Assembly: GCF_958979055.1 (NCBI RefSeq)
Contig: NC_084891.1
Location: 1,069,001 to 1,133,000 of the forward strand
DNA: 64,000 nt
Source of the DNA: Alnus glutinosa
Taxonomy: Eukaryota; Streptophyta; Magnoliopsida; Fagales; Betulaceae
Reading direction: 5' to 3'
The notes under the pieces were generated by a model. The model did not search any database, was not told where the DNA came from, and saw nothing but the letters and a program-made list of their open reading frames with translations. Position numbers and translations under genes: made by a program. Below, piece by piece: positions 1 through 12,321 of this stretch; the first letter of the stretch is position 1, and every line of letters begins with the position of its first letter.

Positions 1-98
1 TGGAATTTTCCTTCTTGTTATTATTAAAAAAAAAAAAAAAATCTGTTAGCTTTGCTTCTGTCTCTGTTCTTTTTACCGGTTTCTAATTTGAGCTCTGT

Positions 99-562
99 TG
101 TTAGGAAATCCCAGATTTTTATTTTCTTAATAAGTTATCAGCTTATTTTGATTCTTTTTCCCGCTATTCCCCTAGTAAGCCAGTAAGCCAAATCTTTCTT
201 ACTTAAATAAGTCATGCTTTATTATATAAATTCAGTGTAGATGCCATATGGACAATGAGCGAGGAAGAAACGTAATTTAGTCTAGAGTAATGTTAGGGAT
301 CTTCTTTTTATCCTTGGCTTTTAAAAGTACCATTATATTTAAGATAAATCACTATTAGATTATGATCCAATTGTGATTTTAAATCCCACGTCAACTTTAG
401 GACGATAATAGGGAGATAAAAAGATGCTCTTTAGCATTACCCTTTTGCCTAAGATAATTGGAGGTTGATCTCCTAGAAGTGACCAATTGGAGGTTTAATC
501 TGATTTATCCATTTTTCCTTTTATTTTCTAATTTTTCAATCGATAGAACATTTGGTATTACA
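99..562 (+). repeat. 5' LTR of the Ty3-like element
   Basis: Starts TGTTAGGAAATCCCAG and ends near TATTACA. It aligns to 3408-3748 through blocks such as TTAATAAG, CTTACTTAAATAAGTC and GGAGGTTGATC. It keeps a segment around 270-420 that the 3' copy lacks. The end at 562 is set by comparing the two LTRs. I see no clear primer-binding site immediately after it. Confidence 0.75.
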
Positions 563-840
563 GCTGTTTGATTTCCTAATTTCTTTATTTCTCCTATAAT
601 TTTTTTTTTTTTTGTTATACCCATATAAACAATCGAAAGTTGATCGTGTCTATACGGGGTTTTCGTCATTGTACTTGTGCGTGAAGGTGTTCTGTGAGTG
701 CTGATAGATTGGGTGTCGCTCAGTGTAGCAGTATGGTGGTGCAATTGCTTGGTCAGCCGATCTGGTATGGTCTTGTGGTGGTGTTCATTTGTGGGCTGTG
801 GAGCCGTCGTTAGTGGTGATTGCACGTCGTGTGACGTTTA

Positions 841-1345
841 TATAACATTTTTGTCCCATATTAGGAAGATAAGTAGTTCACGTTAAATGAGTAGTTTATA
901 AAGATACTTATGGGTGCTAAGTCCCACATTTCTTACTTACTAAGTGAAACTGAGTTTTATTAGTGATTGTAGGGAGGTTTCAAATTGACTAGTCATTTTT
1001 GGGTGATAGCGCAGATGTGTTTAGCACTTTCTCTGGGTCGTTACGAATGGTATCAAAGCCACCTAGTACTGCCATGTATTACTGTTAACACTGCACGATG
1101 TGGCCCTGACAATGATACAAGGGGTTTAAGGGGGAGAGTTTGTAACAATCCGATTCCATATTGAGAAGATGAGTAACCCACATAGAGAGTAAGTAGTTTA
1201 AAAAGACACTCATGGGTGTTAAGTCCTACATTGCTTGCTTATTAGGTGAAACTGAGCCTTATAAGTGTTTTAGAGAAACTCCAAGTTTTCTAATCCTTTT
1301 GGATGAGAGCGCAAATGTGGTTATTGATTTCCCTGAGTCGTTACA
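841..1345 (+). mobile_element. TRIM element (short LTR pair) nested in the LTR retrotransposon
   Basis: Two similar LTRs of about 205 bp (841-1046 and 1141-1345) flank an interior of only 94 bp. The second LTR runs from TGTAACAATCCG to GTCGTTACA. Directly after the first LTR comes TGGTATCAAAGCC (1048-1060), a primer-binding site complementary to the 3' end of initiator methionine tRNA. Directly before the second is a polypurine tract, AAGGGGGAGAGTT. This is the layout of terminal-repeat retrotransposons in miniature: no coding capacity, mobilised by other elements. I could not find a clean target-site duplication. A solo LTR of the same family lies at 22471-22695. Confidence 0.72.
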
Positions 1346-3407
1346 AAGTTATGAGTGGTATGTGGGTGTTGTGCGATATTGTCATGCGACTTGAAGGTTT
1401 GTGAGTGACCATGTCGAGGTTCATGGTGGTGTACTGGTGGTGTTCACGATGGCTTGTGTCTGTCATTGATGGTTGTCGTGTGGGGTTGTGCTTAGAACCA
1501 TGTGGTGGGCTTTGTGCTGTGGGGTGTTCAAGGTGGTTCGATGCTGTGTGCTGGGCGTGGAACGAGCAGCAAGTGGTGGAGTAGTGTGAGCAAAAGCCAA
1601 TAATCATGTGTTGGAGGAGGAAGAAGTCTATTTGGCTACACATATTACTTGTCCAGGAGCAGCATTGTTTTGGTTTAGTTTTTATATTGGGGTGTGTTTG
1701 GCAACGAGAGCAAGGTAATTCTTGTCCCGGCCTTTCTGTACGTCAGGAATAGCCTTAGTCTTATAAGGGGAAGAAAAAAAAAAAAGGCTTCTAGTAGTAA
1801 CATTCCACATGAAGAAGCTTCACTCGAATCGAGAATTTTTGCAAAGATTATTGAACAGTGGAAGAAATTAATGGAAGAGTCCATTGAAGGATTTATCGAC
1901 CGAGCCTTAGACCGTTAGGAGTGGGAGTGAGTTCTTGGTCAATTAGACATTGAGTTTCACCATAAGCACGATCACGAGAAGAGTAAGAATATCGAGTTAT
2001 ACATGTAAAAGTGTAGTTCCCATATTGGGATGGTGGAGATCCCTCTGGCTGGGTATCACGAGTAGAACATTATTTTCAATTTCACCGAACGCCAGAAATA
2101 TCAAAGGGAAGATAGCAACAAATAATCTTGAAGGGAAGACATCACAGTGGTTTGATTGGTTAGTAGTGTGTTGTGGAGAGCCAACCTGGAATGGCTCTTT
2201 GTTTGATTTGGTCCTTCAACATATAAAAATATAGGAAGCGAGCAAGCAAAAATTTGACAAATATCAACAGTTGAGGAATAAATAAATCGTTTTGAACAGT
2301 TATCTAATCAAAATCATAATTGGTTCAAAGTACAGTTACTGGAGACATTCATTGAAGGACTTCGGTCGGAAATCCGACGAGAAGTCAAGGCTCGACGACC
2401 CGAAACCATGATAGCTGCTATTTCACTTGCAAGGAGAGATGAGCAACTTGGGGAGGAAAGTTGCCAAATAATCAAGGTGATAAGAACCCGAAATTAGGAA
2501 CTCAAAAGGGAACTTGTTATTGATAATTCATTGATATCCCAGCTCATAGACTAGGGTTACATTTATAGGATAGCTTAGTGTGTAAACAAGGAAAGGAAAT
2601 AACACTACAAGGAAATGAAATAAGACTTATTAGCTTGCCATATTGAAATAGGCTGAGAAGGAAAGTGAAATAGACTGAGAAGGAAAGTAGCCATTAGAGG
2701 CTATGCAGGATTTGGAAAGCAAGCTTGGTGCCAACTGCCTCTAGCCGCATGCCTTTGGTGGAACCCTAATTGCTGGAAATCCTAATTGATAGCTAGGATG
2801 CTGGAAACCCTAATTGCTATTTGCCGTGATTATTACAAGGTAGTAGATCAACCAACAACGGGAAAAAGCAGTTCATTTTCTACCCTAACCTATAAAACTC
2901 CTGCCATGCAAGAGGAGTCAGTCGTGACAAAGGTAAAAGTTTCACAGTTTGAATTTATTTCATGAGAATATCAGATGTCTCTGATATTGATAATTGTTCA
3001 AATATTGAGGAGGTCATGAATCCTATAATGGACGAGGAGAATAAATTGTTATCCTTAGTGAGTGTGGGGTACACAGTGGATAAAGAATTAGTCAGTTATG
3101 ATGAAGTTTGGTAAGTTTTTATTGGAAGGGAATCAGTCCTAATAAGTCATACGACTGTAGAGAGGTGTATGCTCCAAATTTTGAGTTTCGATTATATGGT
3201 GGATAATATTGATTTGGAATTTTTTTTTTGTGATATTTTTCTGGCAAAAGGAGCAATATTGAAAAAATTTCTCTTGTTCCTTTTCTACCGCACATCAGTC
3301 ATGAGACATTACCCTTAACAAGGCGCTATGGAATCAAGGAAGAGATTGGAGACCTGTTTCATTAATAATTAACCTTGAGGGCAAGGTTGTTTTTAAGGGT
3401 GGGCGAA

Positions 3408-3748
3408 TGTCAGGAAACCTGGATTTTTATTTCCTTAATAAGCTGTATTGGGGGAATGTCAGGAAACCCTGAATTTTTATTTCCTTAATAAGCTGTATCA
3501 ACATATTTTGATTTATTTTCCTTAATAGGCTATTCCATAGTAAGCTTCTTACCTAAATAAGTCCTACTTAATTCTTTAAATTTAGTGTTGATGTCCTATG
3601 GCAATTGAGTGAAGAAGTAACATAATTTTGCCTAGGGCAATTGGAGGTTGATCCCTATAAAGTGATCATTTTGAGGTTTGATCCATCAAAGCGATAATTC
3701 CTTTTATTATCTGATTTTCAATTGATAGAAACCCTTGGGTTCCTATCA
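3408..3748 (+). repeat. 3' LTR of the Ty3-like element, with a duplicated start
   Basis: The LTR begins TGTCAGGAAACC at 3408, and the same beginning recurs at 3457 together with part of the preceding purine tract (GGGGAATGTCAGGAAACC). The first 49 bp are therefore tandemly duplicated. It ends CCTATCA at 3748 and is followed by the TCTGT target-site duplication. Confidence 0.75.
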
Positions 3749-3753
3749 TCTGT

Positions 3754-4240
3754 TAAGGTACTACAATTTTTAGTATGAGTCCCTTGCAGATTGACGTGGC
3801 AGTCCACGTGTCATTTAATACGTCAGCCATTGACCAATTATGTAAAAAACTTGGGGTACGACAAATTTTAGTACAATCCCCTTATAAAAAACGTGGCAAC
3901 CCATAATTGGTGAAATAATTAAGTATATGATTGACAAGTCAGTCGCTAAGTAATTAAATTGACAAGTCAGTAATTAATATTTTCACAAATTATGGACTGT
4001 CACGTTAGTTTGTAAGTTTACATGATGTTTCCCAGTTACCAACCGCGTCAGTCATTAAACAATTAAATTTGGTTGTTTGTGATTGACGTGGCAGTTCCAC
4101 AATAAAATCAATAATAATAATAATAATAATAATAAAAGGATGAGTAAAAGAACTTATTAGATACCTAATAAGCTCTACCTACTATTGAATTTGAACCAAT
4201 AGATTGTCACGTCAATTTGTAAGGGTTTGAAGTATAAATT
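3754..4240. repeat. Unclassified dispersed repeat
   Basis: This AT-rich stretch has recurring GACGTGGCA and CAAGTCAGT blocks. Its core, GGTGAAATAATTAAGTATAT followed by a run of AATTAAATT, recurs in diverged form at 48181-48245. An (ATA)n microsatellite lies near 4108-4135. No coding frame is visible. It is probably a decayed transposon of unknown class. Confidence 0.4.
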
Positions 4241-4503
4241 GTAAGACCCCAACCATTTTCCTTGTAATTTTGAAGTGTTTTAATTAAATGTTTAGGATTT
4301 TGTTATTACAGTATTTACAGATCCTTAATTTATTGTATCTCTCTAAGTGTTATGCTAACAGAATCCTAATTATGTGAATAAAAATTATTGTTAGCATTTT
4401 AAGAACTCCATGGTGGAATTACTCTATGAAATTTGGAAGATACTGATTCCAGGGTTTTGTTTTTAAACCTTAACCGTGTTTGACTGCTAAGGATGAATCA
4501 CAG

Positions 4504-7500
4504 GGACTTGGCTCGTTGACTCTGTCGTCAATGTTTCCTTATCTCAGCTCATCTGACTGCCAAGACACCAGTAAATTTATTCCATGTTCTCCTCCTCAAC
4601 CCCAAGTAATCTTATTCTTCTTCTCTCTATACCTAGTAGCACTTGGGCAAGGGGGGCATAAGCCTTGTGTTCAGGCTTTTGGGGCAGATCAATTTGATGG
4701 GCAAGATCCAGAAGAGTGCAAAGCCAAAAGCTCATTCTTCAACTGGTGGTATTTTGGTATATGTACAGGTGGCTTAGTATCACTTTTAATCTTGAACTAT
4801 ATACAAGATAACCTTAGTTGGGGTCTTGGTTTTGGAATCCCTTGTATAACGATGGTGGCTGCATTAGTTATTTTCTTGCTTGGAACTAGGACTTACCGGT
4901 ATAGCATCCAAGGGGAGGAGAAAAGCCCGTTTGTGAGAATCGGTCGGGTGTTTGTTGCTGCACTAAGGAATTGGAGAACCACCCCTTCAGCCATAGCTAT
5001 TGAAGAGGAAGCTCGTGGAACCTTGCCTCACCAGAGCTCGGAAGAATTCAAGTAAGACAAATAACTTTCAGCTTAGTTTTATTGATTAAAGAACAGAAAT
5101 ATAAAAGGTACATGCATGTTAAATTCAATGTAGAATTTTTTATATATCTAGCGTTATACATGCTTTTCTCTCATAGGATTCACAATGTCCCTAATTGTTA
5201 CGCCTCCAAATTGGGTAAATTAAGAGGGCGTAGAACTCGTGTATTCATGTAAATCGTGTCATTAATTGTGACTTCTAAAATATGGACAGAAGTACTAAAA
5301 TACATGCATCAGTTAGAAAATTTTCGACATTTATTTTAAAATCATTAGTTTAATAAAAAGAATATTTGTATCATTGTCTGGAGTTTTAAAGTGTTTACTT
5401 GCCTGGATGTCAACACGTGGAAAAAGTGCCCCTTCACCTGAAACCTTACAATTTATCACATAACTTTGTTTAGAAAAATTCTTAAATCTATCATTTTTCA
5501 GAAATTAAGAAAGGGCTACACTGTCCAGAATTTTCTTATTAGAACAACTCTCTTCCCCACTCTCTCCCATTTAAATTCCATATATTCTACTAGATGCTAA
5601 GCTGCCCAAGATTGAAGTCTTTGGACAACCCTTAGTTTCCTCTTTATTTTATCCAACTCCAAAATAAAATTCATTTTTAGTCCATGTGTCCTAAATTTAT
5701 AAGGGTGCGTTTAGGATTGTGATTTCGTAGATAATTAGTGCGATTTTAAACCAAATCGCAGAACATAAATAGTTTGGGAACTATGATTTTAAAAATTGCG
5801 ATTTGAAAACGCAGAAAATATGCTTTTTCAAATCGTAAGTAAGATAATGTTTTTTTGAAAAACGCAGAATTTTAAAGGCTAATTTACGATTTTAAAGGCT
5901 AAACTGCAATTTTGCCAAACGCTTAACTGCGTTTTTAAAAATCATTTTTCCAAATCGCACATTTTAAAATCGTTATTTTAAATCACACTTCTTGAAATCG
6001 TAAACTCAAACGACCCTAAATCAATTCTAAATGGAACATAAAATCAAATCTGATGAAAAGGAAAATGATTTTCTGCGTACATCTGTTTTGAGAAAAATCA
6101 TGGAATTTTGCTCATGAATGCCAATGTAATTGAACGGGATTCGGATTAAGGCTTACCCAATTAGTCTATCATTAATATTGTTATTGGATAATTATGAGCT
6201 GGGGTATCATCCTAATTCCTTTTTTTCTCATAAATAACTACTCAAAACTTTGATTTTATTTTTGCTCATGGCATCTAATATGAGTCCACCTCCTGTGTAT
6301 TTGTAGTAAACCAAGCATTTTTTTTATTGGCATTCTTCTGAAATATGAACAGTTTTTCCAATTATTTCAATTGCTATATGCTGGGAGGGCTTCATTTACC
6401 AGTATTTTATTTGCTCCTTTGCACTATCATGAAGTTTTGAGATGCTTCATTATTGAAAACAAGTTATGGTCATGATGCTGAGCAATCCATTATCCATGCT
6501 ATATCATTTGCTTAAACTATTTTTTCCAATTACTTGAATTACAAGGCGTCTGGCATCCTTGTAGCAGTCTCCCCTATCTCATGGGCACCATGCAATTGGG
6601 GTGGCCCCAAAGGAGTTAAAGGTAGAATTCAAACCTATATGAACTTTCTGTCATGGTTTAATGCAAAAGGGGCCATTCAGCCTAACTCTTTAAGGTTAAC
6701 TCCTTATTATGACACTAAAGGAACTTCCATTAATATTTCTAACTAAATAACTCAGACCACCTTACTAGATTCATTACTATTGGAGAACTCTTGCTCTTCA
6801 TGTGGATAAACCAATGACAGCTAACTTGCCAAAACAACTTTTTAATTGCTTGTTTACATCAAAACACATCTCTAATAGTGATTTTGATTCTCTGATATGG
6901 CAGGTTTCTCAACAAAGCGTTGCTTGCACCACATGGTTCTAAGGAATATGGGAAGGTATGTAGCATCAGCGAGGTTGAAGAAGCAAAAGCAGTTCTTAGG
7001 CTTATCCCAATATGGATGACAAGCTTGGTGTATGCTATTGTGTTTGCCCAGTCCTCGACTTTCTTCACCAAGCAAGGGGCTACCATGGACAGAAAAATTG
7101 CGCCGGGCTTTGACATACCGGCCGCTTCTCTTCAATCCTTTATCCCGCTTACCATTGTTGTCTTTATTCCCATATATGACCGCATTTTTGTCCCTATAGC
7201 AAGAGCTTTCAGCAGGAAACCCTCTGGCATCCCAATGCTACAAAGAATTGGAACTGGGATGCTTCTGTCTGCTATTTCCATGGCAGTTGCAGCTCTAGTT
7301 GAGATGATAAGGCTCAAAACTGCTCAAGAGCATGGGTTAGTTGATTTGCCAAAACAGACGGTCCCAATGAGCATATGGTGGCTGGTTCCTCAATATGTCT
7401 TGTTTGGGATTGCTGATGTTTTCACCATGGTTGGTCTGCAAGAATTTTTCTATGATCAGGTCCCAAACGAACTGAGGAGTGTGGGTCTGAGCCTCTATCT

Positions 7501-7720
7501 GAGTATCTTTGGCGTGGGGAGTTTTCTAAGCAGCTTCCTTGTCTCTGCCATTGAGGAAGCAACTGGTGCGGATGGTGGAGATAGTTGGTTTGCCAATAAT
7601 CTCAATAGGGCACATCTTGATTACTTTTATTGGCTACTTGCTGGACTTAGTGTAATAGAACTGGCTGCTTACTTATATTTTGCAAAATCTTACATTTATA
7701 ATAGAGGAAGCAAGGTATGA
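4504..7720 (+). CDS. NPF5.10-like: NRT1/PTR family (NPF5-type) transporter, 3' exons only
   Basis: The encoded part is a proton-coupled nitrate/peptide-type transporter of the major facilitator superfamily, expected in the plasma membrane or tonoplast. Exons are 4504-5051 and 6904-7720, giving 454 codons without an interruption. The first exon opens after a CACAG acceptor with GLGSLTLSS, where the third exon of many NPF genes starts, and ends on AA|GTAAGA. The next opens after GGCAG and continues FLNKALLAP. Family hallmarks are QGGHKPCVQAFGADQFD, SSFFNWWYFG, NYIQDNLSWGLGFGIP and FYDQVPNELRS. Several hydrophobic segments follow, and the stop is TGA. The expected first two exons, which carry the ExxER proton-coupling motif, are not seen between 1 and 4503. 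They are either left of the window, across an intron enlarged by the LTR element, or lost. The 1.85 kb intron contains a MITE. The NPF5 assignment rests on remembered resemblance to Arabidopsis At1g22540. Confidence 0.85.
5703..6016. mobile_element. PIF/Harbinger-type MITE in the NPF intron
   Basis: A 314-bp element with inverted ends: GGGTGCGTTT on the left, and AAACGACCC on the right (reverse complement GGGTCGTTT). It is flanked by TAA on both sides (5700-5702 and 6017-6019), the 3-bp target-site duplication typical of PIF/Harbinger elements. The interior repeats AAATCG and ACGATTT motifs in both directions and can fold on itself. No coding capacity. It lies in the intron and should be spliced out. 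Confidence 0.65.
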
Positions 7721-8050
7721 ATGCAGTCCTCTGCAACTGCAATTGTTGTGACACAAGTCAGTGGCATATGGGATGGGAAACTTGTTAATAGAACAAAAAG
7801 AATAGGGGGAGAAAAAAGTTGGGCTAAGTAACTTTATTTGTAAATAAAATATTTTTAGTCATTTGTGATTATTATTAGGACAATTTTCTTCCAAATTGGG
7901 TTGGAAAAATTTCCTCCAAACCTAATCTATTAAACTTATGTCCTTAGAGCATGTGATTCTGTAATATGCATGATTATTTAAAATTGTACATTTTTCCTAC
8001 TCTTGTATCCATTATCGAGTTGCTTCCCACTAGCTACTGCTCATCACTAT
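7721..8050. other. 3' flank of the NPF gene
   Basis: Presumed 3' UTR and downstream DNA. AT-rich, with AATAAAATA near 7844-7852 as a possible poly(A) signal. No other gene is visible. Confidence 0.4.
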
Positions 8051-8370
8051 TAGGGCTGACAATTTTTTACTCAACTCATGAACTCAACGCGAAATTAGTG
8101 GTTAAGGTTAAAGGGTTTGACATGTTTTATTAAATGGTTCGTGTTAAGGTTGATCTATATAATCTTATACACGTCTCAACACGATCTGAATCTGACAAGC
8201 GACATTAAGATTGATAATTTTTTACACGATCTGCAAATTTTACATGAAATTAGCGAGTTAGAGTTGAAGTATCTTACCTGCTTAATTAAATGAATTAAAT
8301 TATGGTTGACCTATAAAATTTTATAACGACTCAATATGATCTAAACACAAGTAAAAACAAATTAACAAGA
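8051..8370 (-). mobile_element. Dimeric hAT-like MITE, copy 1
   Basis: Starts TAGGGCTGACAATTTTTTAC, matching the terminal TAGGGGTGGCAATT of the better-preserved copies at 42983 and 56400. It carries two tandem copies of a roughly 165-bp unit in inverse orientation, recognisable by TTAATTAAATGA, GGTTGACCTATA and ATCTTATACACG blocks. The right end is diverged and placed approximately. Confidence 0.55.
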
Positions 8371-10399
8371 GTTGAAAAAAAAAAAAATCAAAGTAGTAGG
8401 TGTGGGTTCCAACAACAACAGACATGCATGATTGACTCAAGGATTTCAAATTCTTAGCCGTGTGGGATCATAGGTTTAATTAAGTGCTAAGAAGTTTAAT
8501 GCCCCGAAGACCACTGAGTATCTTCTTTCTGTCCCTTCCACAGACAAGTTTTCATGCTATTTAGCCTATTACGTGCCTTGTGAGAACACTTTCTGCAGCT
8601 CACCAAATCAACTCATTGATGCTTAATTATGATCAAAACATGAACTTAATTAACCAAAATCAGCTGTCTCCTTCTTACCCTTTCTTCACTGCTTCTATAT
8701 CTATATATATATATATCCAACCTAAATCGTAATCTAATGCTGCTTCCATCTGCTTCATTACCAACTCTCTGGGTTTCCTCCACGTGTTCAAACCAACTCT
8801 CATCTTTCTTGTTTCACCTCCAAGCATCCCTCTTTCATAGCTTGGGACTTTGTAATAAGACAAATATACCATTCTAGATGCCTACATTTTCTCGTAGAAC
8901 TTTCTTTAATTCAATTCAGTCTATTAAAACGATGTCTGTCATTCTCACGTGTTTTAGATATACGAAATTTATCAAATTTTTCCCCAATCAATATCATCGA
9001 ACACGACAGATTATTTTTTTTTATTTTTAATATAGGCGAAATAATTAAAAATGGAATGGCCAATATGCTAGGTTGAAGTTGAAAATGGATGCCTAGACTA
9101 AGGATGACAATAACTTAAATTAGCAGCCATATTTGAAAATCATTTATTTCCAGCTGGATCCCACTGTTTTTCAATACTAAAGGTTGCAAATGAATCTGTA
9201 TCACTATCATCTATATATACATACATATATATATATATATATTATATAATATTTAATTAGAAAAAAAAATTATATATATATACCCACTGTCGTGGGAATT
9301 TTTAAACGTTGGATTCCAATGATGATTTACATACGAGAGGTGTTGGTTGGATCTGACCTGTCACCAAAGACGTACACCTCATTGCTTGGGCCACTGCTTA
9401 ATCATTGGCAATCCCAAGTCCCAACTATTTTTGCTCAGAAAAGTATATTCTGTCAAATTAATTATATTTATTAGTGTATTTTAATTGCTCTTGTAATTAT
9501 TAATTACCATACTAGCTTGGTTCGACTAAGTTCTACGTTCTTATATATCCACTTTTTTTCTTGTCTCAATATCGGATATAATTTTATTTTTTATTTTTTT
9601 TTAATATTTTTTTATTTTTTTCTAAATAATTATATAATTACCTACCCAAGTTAATATTGGTCATGCTTCTCTCACTTTTTATTTTTACCCAAGCTTTAGA
9701 GATTTGTTGACAAAACATTTTTAATTAGTGACTTTTTTAATGATGTTTTGTTGACTTGGCGAACCACCGTGGTATGTATTTAATGTGGTGAAACTAATTG
9801 TGTAAAATATATACGTGTTACAAAATTATTGGATAGGACGGGACGGGACGTTCCGTCAAAAAATGTAAACGGAAGTAGAGCGGAATGGGTAATTTGTAAT
9901 GAATTAAACCTTAAAAATCATCGATTTGATCGGTTTTAAACCTCAGTGAATAATTTCTTAACACTATTATTTCAAACTCTCATTAAACCTGGATAGTAAA
10001 AAAAAAAAATACAAAACATATACTTTATTTATTTATTTAATTTTTTTTTACAGAAACTTATAAGATAAATCCTTATCAAAGAGCTCTTGGACAATGAAAT
10101 AAAAGGAAGTATGCATGCCACATTTATGGTTACGTGCATCTAGCTACGATGAAAATAGCCTTTTAAGAAAGTCATGAATCTATGATCGTGACATCCATAA
10201 AAATAGCCAAAGAGATCAATGGCTGCAGCTGCACGTTACATAACACAAAACAAAGAAGAAAAGTAAAATAAAAAAAAAATAGTGCCATTCATGTGTGTGG
10301 ACGCCATTCTTGACATTAAACATGGAAACATCATTATGGCAGATAAAGAAAAATCAAGATAATGGATCGAGATAATCAACAATTAATTGAGATTTGAGG

Positions 10400-10459
<60 letters not shown>

Positions 10460-10695
10460 ATTCAATCAACTTTGTATACAAAGTTGGCACCACACGAAAA
10501 CTATCATTTCAAAAGAATTGTGCTCAGGCCCATTGAATTCCAAAACCAAGAAGATAAAAACCCCTAAATTGCTGGGGCTGCTAGCTAGCTAGTGTGATCC
10601 TGTCACCCCCATCGACACCTCGAATCTTCCTCTTTCTCTTTTTTTTTGCTTTAAGAAAGATAAAACCTATTAAATAAAATATGAAGGATAAAGTT

Positions 10696-10726
<31 letters not shown>

Positions 10727-11730
10727 AGTCTGCAAGGATTGAATTGCTTTGATTTTATCTTCGTTTATTTCTTTTAGGGCCAAGAGATAAGTACTTGACT
10801 ACTTGGTTATAACTATCTACTAATTTCTTTGTCTTTGAAAAGTTCACCGAAATTACATTAAAATTCCATATATATATATATATATAGACGTGTGGGAGTT
10901 GAACTTCTAGAGTTAAGTACTTGGTAATTATCTGCTTATAACTTCTTAATTAATTTGTCCTTGAAAGTCAACTGATCGAAATTACATTAAAATTTCATAT
11001 TTGCTTTCTTTGTTAATGCTTTTCACATGCATGATGCATGTTTTTTGTTTGAAAAAAAAATGTTTTGATGTGAATATAATTTTAATATCTTTTTTTTTTT
11101 TGTTTTGGGTTGTTTATTAATATATTTATTTTGAAAAATCAAAAAGCGTTAACAAACAAAGCCATGGCGTGGCCTGCTACATTTTGTCGATCCCTATCGC
11201 GTGGAAAATTCATTACATTTTAATGTGTTTGAAATTTTGGCCCCTTTACAAGATTGATAGTCACAGCATATAAACATCTAGATTAACAAAGTTGAAAGTA
11301 CAACAACAATCTTTTTCATATTTCAGAAATTTGCGGTTTAAGTTTTTCTACTTAATTTAAAGCTAGCTACTGACTGATTTGGATTTGAGGAAATGCATGG
11401 TTCTCTACACAAACAATGGATGGCCTGCAATAAATAATCGGTGGGTAATGTAGAAATTAAGAAACTACCAAACAAGCTAGTTGGCAGAATATAGCTAGAG
11501 GGGGTGCCAAATTAATTCAGTGACAGTCTATTCTTAGATTCCATGCATAAGTTTATTATCAAAAAATTTGGTGTAATGTCACTTTCATATGATTTTCCTA
11601 ACACCAAGGGGGGAAAACCCTTCCATTTTTGGCCGGTTGTGGATGAGCATGGAGTCTTGAGTGTTCTTAGGAGTATTACAATTTTTATTATATTCTCTTA
11701 ATTACAATTTACGAATTGACCATGTCAATT
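8371..11730. other. Long AT-rich intergenic stretch with microsatellites
   Basis: No convincing gene. It holds dinucleotide (TA)n tracts near 9225-9240, 10401-10457, 10699-10725 and 10868-10886, plus several A/T homopolymers. The short open frames here have no recognisable protein features, and some run through simple repeats. Confidence 0.5.
10401..10457. repeat. (TA)n microsatellite, about 28 units
   Basis: An uninterrupted TA dinucleotide run of about 57 bp. It is the longest perfect dinucleotide tract in the window and is likely polymorphic in length. Confidence 0.9.
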
Positions 11731-12074
11731 TAGGACTGAAATTATTTGACTTAATCCGCAAACCTGATATGAAATTAGCAGGTTAAGGTTGAGGGATTAG
11801 AAATTGGAGTTAAGTGGTTTGACTCGTTTAATTGAATGAGTTATCTTAGGGTTGACCTATATATATAATCTTATATTCGTGTCTCGACATGACCCGGACC
11901 CAACACGCAACCTTTAGGGATGACAAATTTTTACACGAAATTACCGAGTTACGGTTGATGGGTCTGACCCGTTTAATTAAATGAATTGGGTTAGGATTGA
12001 CTTATACGATCTTATACACTTGCCTCGACACGACCCGATCGAACCCAGCAAGCGAACTCGAATTGTCACCTTTA
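11731..12074 (-). mobile_element. Dimeric hAT-like MITE, copy 2
   Basis: A 344-bp element that begins TAGGACTGAAATTATT and ends AATTGTCACCTTTA, giving imperfect inverted ends. Two tandem units are readable in inverse orientation, each with a CCCGTTTAATTAAATGAATT-like block and CTTATACAC / CTCGACACGACCCG blocks. The length agrees with the copies at 42983 (348 bp) and 56400 (352 bp). Confidence 0.62.
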
Positions 12075-12321
12075 CATAAATCACAAAAATATAAATTGTC
12101 ACTTGACTTAATAAGAAGTCAGAAATAAAAATTGTATTACTTCAAACATTTTCCAAAAGTTTTATAATGAACAGCCGAAATGCATCCTCTAATATATCTT
12201 CAAGCACAAATTTTACATTGCCCTTTGGTTAAGAAAGATGAAGAAGCCCCAAACCATGCACAGCATCGATTAGGTTTTGCTTGGGAATGACTCTTTTGGG
12301 TCAATGGATTTATTTGTTGAT

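Larger units (their letters stand above)
99..3748 (+). mobile_element. Degenerate Ty3-like LTR retrotransposon, non-autonomous
   Basis: Two related long terminal repeats (99-562 and 3408-3748) bracket a decayed interior. The outer ends are flanked by a perfect 5-bp target-site duplication, TCTGT, at 94-98 and 3749-3753. The interior holds a gag-like stretch (about 2330-2460) in which the pieces FIEGLRSEIRREVKARRP and AISLARRDEQLGEE can be read; these resemble the retrotransposon gag region of Ty3-type elements. A purine-rich stretch, AAGGGTGGGCGAA, directly precedes the 3' LTR, and the reading ending INLEGKVVFKGGR beside it resembles the end of a Ty3 polyprotein. No intact protease, reverse transcriptase or integrase is visible, so the element cannot move by itself. 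A TRIM element sits inside it. Its position suggests it expanded an intron of the NPF gene that continues at 4504. Confidence 0.82.

Noticed and set aside
1674..1918. Small open frame (ATSSNIPHEE-like reading) near 1.7-1.9 kb as a separate gene
   Set aside because: It lies inside the LTR retrotransposon and probably belongs to its decayed gag region.
6534..6746. Open frame in the NPF intron
   Set aside because: Lies fully inside the intron, has no recognisable domain and starts at a TTG. Probably chance or an old insert.
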